Assembly (NCBI GenBank): GCA_022821965.1
Contig: JAJECN010000056.1
Coordinates: forward strand, 118,916-182,915
Length of the DNA stretch: 64,000 bases
Reading direction: 5' to 3'
Origin: Candidatus Poribacteria bacterium
GTDB taxonomy: Bacteria > Poribacteria > WGA-4E > WGA-3G
Within the stretch, counting starts at the first letter, position 1; every line of letters starts with the position of its first letter. A program made the translations under genes and the position numbers. The notes beneath the pieces are model-generated. The model was given only the letters and a program-made list of their open reading frames with translations. It ran no database searches and was not told where the DNA came from. Shown piece by piece: positions 55,001 to 60,913 of this stretch.

Positions 55001-55095
55001 TGAACGCTCTTTTGATATTTTTCAACTAAGGTATTGAAGGCAGCGTCGTCGCCAGCTAGAATTTCGTGAATTAGTTGAACATCGTCTCTCTTCAT
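52057..55095 (-). CDS. ECF sigma factor fused to a membrane helix and outer BNR/Asp-box propeller
   Basis: 1012 residues. GGAGG precedes the ATG. The sigma part (regions 2 and 4: EEITQDTFLQVYRKL, LPESERTVMTLYYLGEMTTKEI, SANTITSRLQRARKRLQKE) leads into NIMQKITDIKPTSPL and one membrane helix (WAALGAATILILLLLGMSN, about 224-242). The outer 740 residues carry Asp-boxes (STDTGETWNVF, STDAGETWTNLG, TTDAGDSWHLF, STDSGESWKSL, SLDKGDSWRDI). Near 505-555 one blade is duplicated, with HLNSGVWEEVPV and HRVSSGVWEQRPV, an extra segment relative to the 45636 paralogue. It likely senses an envelope ligand and drives promoters like copy 4 downstream. Confidence 0.92.
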   Translation of the reverse strand: MKRDDVQLIHEILAGDDAAFNTLVEKYQKSVHALAWRKIGDFHHAEEITQDTFLQVYRKLATLKDPNQFAGWLYVIANRLCIAWLRKRKPTMQSLEETPMEEIEESSHTHHVSEQRETEANAYNAELVKKLLKKLPESERTVMTLYYLGEMTTKEIGNFLGVSANTITSRLQRARKRLQKEQERLVHEVLSGVQISANLSQNIMQKITDIKPTSPLAPKPFLPWAALGAATILILLLLGMSNRYLVRFQKPYSFEATSEPTIEIVDTAVILDIDSKPDVRNQIGRPGAIDKKNNAGLQASETLLTSEAQRDSPISSTSQWTQASGPQGSDVFNIFATAEGILYAATPTGIYRLPVGAPAWTHIGPDIPIGNFHVPIAEHRDTLYIVSTDEIFASTDTGETWNVFCPRPKGRTVGLIITDETRGISSQADITMYLAFQDKGVFRSTGVDGQWDPLNKGLTGKRIYAVAAVENTVFIGTNEGLYHLNSGVWEEVPVTTQSLENKAIANPNSDFHRVSSGVWEQRPVATFNAVLFLAAFENSLYVGMGPDLFAGKSSEPGLSRVGMGGNLPQGKILRSTNLGESWTEITPKNEPLSFIAPFGIKFSVAGKTLLAQGIQRFRSTDAGETWTNLGIDTNLLPHDNLRSVAVNEKTFYTVGTLGVYQTTDAGDSWHLFMNGMVGTKIKNLVAFNDRLYVHTDRNVVQSTDSGESWKSLRIDTGERIEKQHFRINFSSDSRLVVADGRLYWISAEKDNLRIFRLSTDGNALVPVQEMPSFGRDMLSIELVPAVAKAEGIHLPDDMGKDPKLTKRLRGITTAARVGGFAASDEIFYVEHLRGLFKWKFGDSKWINTGLIDLGKQPTRGLRNGFALAASAEKVYVGKRDGKLFQSLDKGDSWRDITPNLPFRFTRFKEIVFAGSTVYIATDKGVLSSQTGEHWRVLTDRMEARIVDRFAVDHTSVYGAGDTGIYRLDDRGKWKQMSPDVPDKIVSLAVNDDKLYIATERRGMFHISLQEKW

Positions 55096-55197
55096 CAGAA
55101 TCCTCCATAACGAGCCAACATATCCGATTGCGCTACAAAACCTCTACGGATAATGAACCACCTTTCATGAAAAACGGTGCCTGCCTCCCCAAAATCT

Positions 55198-55222
55198 TGT
55201 AGGTAGCAACTTGAGTTACAAT
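55198..55222. repeat. Solo family B end
   Basis: TAGGTAGCAACTTGAGTTAC matches the right end of family B; no left end is seen nearby. Confidence 0.4.
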
Positions 55223-55269
55223 AGTAAGTAGCACGGGATGCTCCTTTAGATTTCTGGGGTAAGGACACC

Positions 55270-55529
55270 ATAGGTGTCAATTTAGGGAGCAGTGTTTTGT
55301 AACAGCCTTTCTACAAATGCCGCCCCTACGGGGCTTGAGGTTTTGGTTGAACACGCTGCTATAAACATTGCGTCCTTACAGGACTGAAGAGGGTTTTTTG
55401 GCGTGTCCAAGGTTTATGTCTCAAACCCGGCGCAGTTGGAATGCAGGTCGCATTTGGGCGAGTACGCCGCAAAACAGCACCTACCGGACCTGGGACCATA
55501 AAGGTTATTTTGCTAAAATTGACACCTAT
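55270..55529. mobile_element. Family A non-autonomous element, copy 3, with 21-bp direct repeats
   Basis: 260 bp, ATAGGTGTCAATTTAGG to GCTAAAATTGACACCTAT. Flanking direct repeats GATTTCTGGGGTAAGGACAC (55249 on) and GATTTCTGGGATAAAGACAC (55531 on) match at 18 of 21 positions. Interior has the two palindromic units and the GGAATGCAGGTCGCATTTGG segment. Confidence 0.82.
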
Positions 55530-55722
55530 GGATTTCTGGGATAAAGACACTATAGAGGGTATCCGATGGATTTACAACTAATAACTTGAGTTACAAATTG
55601 CCGGAATAAATATTTTGAGGCGATCTGGTAGTTCATGCGGTCCCCTGTTTAACGTTTCGTTGATTATCACGCTTTGAGCTGGAGTTGCCTGCCTTTAGAC
55701 TGTGAGAACTACGGTTATTGAT

Positions 55723-56244
55723 TTATCTACTTAAGTTTATCCACTTAACGGGGAATTTCTTCTTGAGATTACCATTGAAGATTAAAAATTTTAAACCGGC
55801 TGTATGATCCTTAGTTTCCTGTAATGCGTACTTTTTACGTTTTAGCAGTTTAGCATACTTTGACGGATTAATATCGGTCAACATTTGGACTTCAATTTCA
55901 AGAAGTCGATTCAGATCCTGAAGGTCTGTTTCGTTATCCCACAACATGGCTTGATAAATCTTTACCCATTCTTCTCTGAGCGGATGCGCGCCGTAGTAGA
56001 GACTCCCTATTTCTCTGAGAATCCCTATACCCGTGTTCGGTGCGACCTTTTCAAGTCCATTATACGTCTCCCAAAGCTCCCGGATCCGTTGATTCTTATG
56101 GGCATCGCGTTCAGCTTCAAGTTCAGCAATAGTGGGGGTGATGACCTTGTCTACGTCGGGTTCGGTGATGGATGTGTCGTCAGAACCGCATCCGAAAAAA
56201 ACTGCATGCAAACAGATAAAAAAAATAAAAAGTTTCGTATTCAT
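55723..56244 (-). CDS. Small lipoprotein of unknown function
   Basis: 173 residues from the ATG at 56244 (AAAGGAG upstream). Hydrophobic signal LFIFFICLHAVFFGC ends in a lipobox-like FFGC, so it is probably lipid-anchored. The mature part is charged and helical: TIAELEAERDAHKNQRIRELWETYN, then IGILREIGSLYYGAHPLREEWV and LLEIEVQMLTDINPSKY. I recognise no family. It follows the next upstream gene (56293) by about 50 nt and is likely in one operon with it, possibly under the ECF-like promoter copy 5. Confidence 0.65.
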   Translation of the reverse strand: MNTKLFIFFICLHAVFFGCGSDDTSITEPDVDKVITPTIAELEAERDAHKNQRIRELWETYNGLEKVAPNTGIGILREIGSLYYGAHPLREEWVKIYQAMLWDNETDLQDLNRLLEIEVQMLTDINPSKYAKLLKRKKYALQETKDHTAGLKFLIFNGNLKKKFPVKWINLSR

Positions 56245-56292
56245 CGGAATCTCCTTTCCGGTGATGTTTGAGAAAGAGAAGGATTTCAAGCC

Positions 56293-56550
56293 TTATTGCT
56301 GCTGATTGCAGTCTAACGGATGTGGCTTGTGTCCCTCCTCAAGATGAAATATGAGGCGTCCGCTACTCTTCAAATCAACGTCAACGATATGACCGTCAGC
56401 GTTTCTTGTAATGGTAGCTTCAACGTCAATACAATCGTGGACATTGTCCGCCGGATTCTCTCGCAGCGGCGAAACCAGTGTGAGGATTGCCGCGAATAGA
56501 CCTATGAGTAGCAGTGTTACTATGGAACCGAGTACTTTCTTATTTTTCAT
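56293..56550 (-). CDS. Small membrane-anchored protein of unknown function
   Basis: 85 residues from the ATG at 56550 (GGAGG 8 nt upstream; the longer open frame to 56613 has no such site). One membrane helix (VLGSIVTLLLIGLFAAILTLV) is followed by a short outer domain, CIDVEATITRNADGHIVDVD to the end KPHPLDCNQQQ. It has two cysteines that could form a disulfide. Family not recognised. Upstream (56754) lies the fifth ECF-like promoter copy. Confidence 0.6.
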   Translation of the reverse strand: MKNKKVLGSIVTLLLIGLFAAILTLVSPLRENPADNVHDCIDVEATITRNADGHIVDVDLKSSGRLIFHLEEGHKPHPLDCNQQQ

Positions 56551-56753
56551 GGAATATACCTCCAAAGAAACAGGTTCTAAACAGATGTAGTTGATGTCGC
56601 GAATACAGAGCAAAAGCGGTTTGTATTTGCGCTGTGTGCCATCTTCTTACGGGAAACACCCAAGCAAAACACTTCCAAACTTCCAACTTTTCAACCCACT
56701 TGGGAATGTGAAACTTGAATGTTAATACTTAAACTTGCTTGTATCCTTTATAA

Positions 56754-56790
56754 ATTAAAGACGCGACTTTAGAATGAAAAACGTGCATAA
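56754..56790 (-). promoter_or_regulatory. Shared ECF-promoter-like element, copy 5
   Basis: Minus strand: TTATGCA, 21 nt, GTCTTTAAT. It lies about 204 nt upstream of the small membrane-protein gene, and in the divergent gap before the DUF1800 gene. Confidence 0.5.
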
Positions 56791-57024
56791 TTTAAAAAAA
56801 TAAAAAATCCGACCTTATAATTCAACCCTGTTAAGAAATTGCATCTACACTTCTTTGGTGGACAAAACACAAAACATTTGACATTTTTTTCACTTTAATT
56901 GTAAGATATGGGCAATCTCATAGCGGTTTCTCTCAATCCAATGAAACCGAAACATCAGAACGGTATTCCATCGAAAGTTACTAACGTGAGGTCTCTCCTC
57001 ACAGTGAACGTATCGGAGGTGAAC

Positions 57025-58407
57025 ATGTCAAACGATGTTGCGTTAATGGCGCACCTCATGCGCCGCGCAGGGTTTGGAACAACCCGCACCGAACTGGAAG
57101 CCTATGTCGAAAAAGGCTACGAGAACGTAGTAGATGATCTCGTCCATCCCGAACGCGGGACCCCCATTGATGAAGATATTTTAGACCGCTACTTCGGTAG
57201 TGAAGGGGGTTATGTCGGGACTTGGATCTACCGGATGCTGAACAGCAGATGCCCGCTTCAAGAGAAGATGGCACTCTTCTGGCACCATGTCTTCGCAACT
57301 GGACTTGGCAAGAACCAGCACATCCTTGCATCCACGAACCAGATTGATCTGTTCCGGAGCGTCGGTATGGGGAAAATACGAGACATTTTACTCGAACTCT
57401 CCAAAGATCCGGCGATGATCTTCTGGCTCGACAACAACGAAAATCGCAAAGGCGAACCCAACGAGAACTACGGTAGAGAACTCCTTGAACTTTTTTCATT
57501 GGGTGTAGGCAACTATACAGAAGACGACATTAAGAATTGCGCTCTCGCCTTTACAGGCTGGACATTCGGACAACCGATTCCGTTGTATCCCCACGGTTAC
57601 TATACGCCTCCTTTCCTATTCATTGAAGAGGAACACGACAATAGCGAAAAAACGTTTTTGGGGCATACCGGAAACCTCAACGGTGATGACATCATCAATA
57701 TTATTGTCCAGCAACCTGCTTGTGCGAGATTCATCTCCAGACACCTCTACAACTTCTTTGTCGCTGATGAACCGCAGGTACCGTCGTGGAATGTGACACC
57801 GCCGCAGGACCCAGACGCAATTGAAACACTTGCGGACGCATTCATGGCATCCGATGGACATATATCCCACGTCCTCAGTGCCCTCTTCAATGCTGACTTC
57901 TTCAAAGAAGCCCGATTCAAGAAGGTAAAGAGTCCGACGGAACTCGTTACGGGAATCCTGAAACTGATAGGGACCTGCGAAGGTCCACAACCCGGGATGG
58001 CGCAATATGCGAGTGCCACACAATTGATGGGACAGAAACTTCTCGATCCGCCCACCGTAGAAGGATGGCACACCGGTAAAGAGTGGATCGACGGCGGGTT
58101 GCTTACCGCTCGCGTCAACTTTGCTGTTCGTGAAGTCAGTGATGCATCGAAACCGGGCATTCAGGATATTATTACACGATTGAAAAATAACGGAAATCCG
58201 CTCTCACCAGAAGCATTTGTGGAGAGTTGCCTCGAATTTGCGGGTCCATTGGTGGTGGGAGACACGACGCGTCAGTATTTGACCGAATTCGCTGAGGCGA
58301 ACGGTGAGATTAATTTTAGAGATGATGCTGCTGCAGAGGAGAACCAAACCCTGCTTGTCAGTATGCTCCAGTTAATTGTTGCATCAAGAGAGTATCAACT
58401 TGGCTAA
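57025..58407 (+). CDS. DUF1800 family protein
   Basis: 460 residues from the ATG at 57025 (CGGAGGTGAAC upstream; the open frame reaches back to 56908 without a good site). DUF1800 hallmarks are HLMRRAGFGTTRTELEAYV near the start, KMALFWHHVFATG, ENYGRELLELFSLGVGNYTEDDI (about 190) and the helical core through WHTGKEWIDGG. DUF1800 proteins nearly always pair with DUF1501, as here. Their function is unknown, and the pair is abundant in planctomycete-like marine bacteria. No signal peptide is evident. Confidence 0.9.
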   Translation: MSNDVALMAHLMRRAGFGTTRTELEAYVEKGYENVVDDLVHPERGTPIDEDILDRYFGSEGGYVGTWIYRMLNSRCPLQEKMALFWHHVFATGLGKNQHILASTNQIDLFRSVGMGKIRDILLELSKDPAMIFWLDNNENRKGEPNENYGRELLELFSLGVGNYTEDDIKNCALAFTGWTFGQPIPLYPHGYYTPPFLFIEEEHDNSEKTFLGHTGNLNGDDIINIIVQQPACARFISRHLYNFFVADEPQVPSWNVTPPQDPDAIETLADAFMASDGHISHVLSALFNADFFKEARFKKVKSPTELVTGILKLIGTCEGPQPGMAQYASATQLMGQKLLDPPTVEGWHTGKEWIDGGLLTARVNFAVREVSDASKPGIQDIITRLKNNGNPLSPEAFVESCLEFAGPLVVGDTTRQYLTEFAEANGEINFRDDAAAEENQTLLVSMLQLIVASREYQLG

Positions 58408-58558
58408 CCTTTTTGTACAGCCTTCGGCTTTCAACCGTCAGCGGTCAGTAACAAGAGGTAGTTTTTAAACGAAACCTCTTTATTGATTGTTGATGGCTAC
58501 GCAAGCCGCGTGTGGGCTTGCGGGACAATGCTGAAAGCGAATAAAAGGAGACATCGAC

Positions 58559-59698
58559 ATGCGTACAACCAAGAAAGCCCCGGTTCTCGTCGTTGTGCAA
58601 CTCAGTGGTGGCAACGACTTCATGAATACGCTCATTCCCTACACAGCCGGGATTTATCACGATTCGCGCCCAGTTGTCGGCATCAAAGAGGAAGATGTCC
58701 TACCGTCAGAAGTGGACGACGCTTTGGGCTGGCACCCACAGGCTGCCCCGCTGAAAGAGATGTTTGATGCCGGTGAGGTCGCCGTTGTGCAGGGCATTGG
58801 CTACCCTGATTCAAACCGCTCGCATTTCAGGGCAATGGATATCTGGCATACCTGTGAACCGCTGAAAATCGGTGATGAGGGGTGGGTCGGTAGGCTTGTC
58901 CGAGAACTTGATCCACAGAGTCAGAATGTCTTAACAGGTGTCAGTTTCGGACAGGGACTGCCGCGCGCCTGTGCACTTTCAGGTATTCCTGTTACCTCTG
59001 TCGGTGATTTGGATAACTATGGACTGATGACCAGCATTGGCGATGAGGAACAGCGCACAAAAGCACTTGACATATTCAAGAAGATGTATAGCGGCACGGT
59101 CGGCACCGGCATCGTGATGGACTACCTCAGCCAAACTGGATTAGATGTGATAAAAGGTGCGGATGAACTCAAGAAGGCACCAGCGATGTACAAGTCCGAA
59201 GTGGAATATCCACAAAACTCAATCGCAAAGAGCCTGCGAGATGTCGCACGCGTCCACCTCGCCGATCTCGGCACACGCGTCTTTTACACGCAGCACGGCG
59301 GTTATGACAACCATGCCAACGAGGTACCGACACATCCACGGCTCCTGACAGAACTGACGGAAGCCATCCAAGCGTTCTTCACCGATCTACGGTCACAGAA
59401 CGCCTCTGAAGAGATCGTCATGTACGTCTTCACAGAATTCGGCAGACGTATCCGAGACAACGCCAGTGGCACGGATCATGGAACCGGCGGCGGTGCCTTC
59501 ATCATCGGCGATCGCGTGAAAGGTGGACTCTACGCCCAATATCCGTCTCTTGATCCGGTTCGTTGGGTACACGGCGAAGACCTTGAACACACCATCGACT
59601 TCCGTGGCATATACGGAACGCTTTTAGAGCAGTGGATGGGTGTAGACCCGACGCACATCGTCGGTGGAAATTTTGAACAGATTCACCCATTTTCGTAG
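58559..59698 (+). CDS. DUF1501 family protein
   Basis: 379 residues. AAAAGGAG precedes the ATG. The DUF1501 pattern is clear: PVLVVVQLSGGNDFMNTLIPY at the N-terminus, VVQGIGYPDSNRSHFRAMDIWHT, RVFYTQHGGYDNHANEV and VYVFTEFGRRIRDNASGTDHGTGGGAFIIG. The fold is related to alkaline phosphatases and sulfatases, with the conserved His and Asp residues of that metal site. Most relatives carry a Tat signal; this one starts directly at the domain, so it may be cytoplasmic. It lies 151 nt after DUF1800 and just before an NHL gene. Confidence 0.9.
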   Translation: MRTTKKAPVLVVVQLSGGNDFMNTLIPYTAGIYHDSRPVVGIKEEDVLPSEVDDALGWHPQAAPLKEMFDAGEVAVVQGIGYPDSNRSHFRAMDIWHTCEPLKIGDEGWVGRLVRELDPQSQNVLTGVSFGQGLPRACALSGIPVTSVGDLDNYGLMTSIGDEEQRTKALDIFKKMYSGTVGTGIVMDYLSQTGLDVIKGADELKKAPAMYKSEVEYPQNSIAKSLRDVARVHLADLGTRVFYTQHGGYDNHANEVPTHPRLLTELTEAIQAFFTDLRSQNASEEIVMYVFTEFGRRIRDNASGTDHGTGGGAFIIGDRVKGGLYAQYPSLDPVRWVHGEDLEHTIDFRGIYGTLLEQWMGVDPTHIVGGNFEQIHPFS

Positions 59699-59719
59699 GA
59701 CAACGGGAGGGGATATATT

Positions 59720-60733
59720 ATGGGTAGACCTTATGGCTTGCTGCGTGCCGGGTTTCCATTTCACAAGACTCTAAGCATGCGGCGCACGACAAACTTTCCG
59801 ATCGACATCGCAGTCGGGAAAGAGGGACGTATATATATTATGTGCCGCAGCGACGGCACCGCGATGATCCGAAAATACACCGTTGAAGACGAAGACCTCG
59901 GCACAATGGGTGGTTATGGACAAGGAGATGGGCAATTCACATGGCCCGTGACGATTACCGCCGACAGTGAAGAAAACCTCTATGTCTCCGATGAATACTT
60001 GCATCGGATTGTCGCCTTTAACCGCGAAGGTGAACACATCGGTACATGGGGAGAACACGGCACCCATCCGGGACAACTCAACGGTCCCGCTGGCATCGCT
60101 TTCGATCCAGAAGGGAACCTCTACGTCGCCGATAGTCTGAGCCACCGGGTACAGAAGTTTACGAAAGACGGCGAGTTCCTCTTCGGATGGGGAACTTATG
60201 GCGACGGTGAAGGTGAATTTAACATGCCGTGGGGTGTCGCTGTAGACGAACTCGGTGATGTCTATGTTGTTGATTGGCGAAATGATAGGGTGCAGAAGTT
60301 CAATGCCGACGGAGAATTCCTCTTCGCATTCGGCAAGTCCGGCAGCGGCAACGGTGAACTCAACCGTCCCGCTGGGATTGATGTTGACCAGCACGGCGAC
60401 ATCTATGTTGCCGACCGAGGCAACGACCGCATCCAGCTCTTCAACGCTGAAGGGCGGTATGTGCAGAAATTCCTCGGCGATGCTACCTTGTCAAAGGTGT
60501 CACTGGCTTACATGATGACGAACGCCAGTCCAAATCGGATGCGAGACATGGCGGATCTGGAGCCGCAGAAATACCTGCGTTCCCCCAAATCCGTTGCTGT
60601 CAGCGATGATGGATTGATGTTCGTGCCTGACTTTGGATCCTATCGGGTTCAGGTTTATCAGAATATGGCAGTACCATTGACAGAGCAAGAATTTAGTCCA
60701 CCCCGTAGGTCGGTTACACTACATCAGGAATAG
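59720..60733 (+). CDS. NHL-repeat beta-propeller protein
   Basis: 337 residues; GGAGGGG precedes the ATG. Five or six NHL repeats are visible: FTWPVTITADSEENLYVSDEYLHRIVAFN, LNGPAGIAFDPEGNLYVADSLSHRVQKF, FNMPWGVAVDELGDVYVVDWRNDRVQKF, LNRPAGIDVDQHGDIYVADRGNDRIQLF and RSPKSVAVSDDGLMFVPDFGSYRVQVY. No signal peptide is evident. The propeller probably mediates binding. Shared orientation and 21-nt spacing from DUF1501 put it in the DUF1800-DUF1501 operon. Confidence 0.88.
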   Translation: MGRPYGLLRAGFPFHKTLSMRRTTNFPIDIAVGKEGRIYIMCRSDGTAMIRKYTVEDEDLGTMGGYGQGDGQFTWPVTITADSEENLYVSDEYLHRIVAFNREGEHIGTWGEHGTHPGQLNGPAGIAFDPEGNLYVADSLSHRVQKFTKDGEFLFGWGTYGDGEGEFNMPWGVAVDELGDVYVVDWRNDRVQKFNADGEFLFAFGKSGSGNGELNRPAGIDVDQHGDIYVADRGNDRIQLFNAEGRYVQKFLGDATLSKVSLAYMMTNASPNRMRDMADLEPQKYLRSPKSVAVSDDGLMFVPDFGSYRVQVYQNMAVPLTEQEFSPPRRSVTLHQE

Positions 60734-60782
60734 GCTTTCGGCGAGATTAGAGATCTTATTCGTGAAGGCGGCTAACATAGAA

Positions 60783-60818
60783 AAGTCAAGTGTATGCACG
60801 CTATACGCTTGGCTTTTT
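60783..60818 (+). terminator. Intrinsic terminator of the DUF1800-DUF1501-NHL operon
   Basis: AAGTCAAGTGTAT (60783-60795) and ATACGCTTGGCTT (60803-60815) pair over 13 positions (two or three G-T), with loop GCACGCT and a following TTTTT run. It lies about 50 nt after the NHL stop codon. Confidence 0.88.
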
Positions 60819-60913
60819 GTATTCTGATGAAGAATGAATCTTATTTCAACCAAAAAATCCAATTGAACGTTGAATTATTGCGTAATACATGAAGCAGAGG
60901 TTAAAACGACTGC

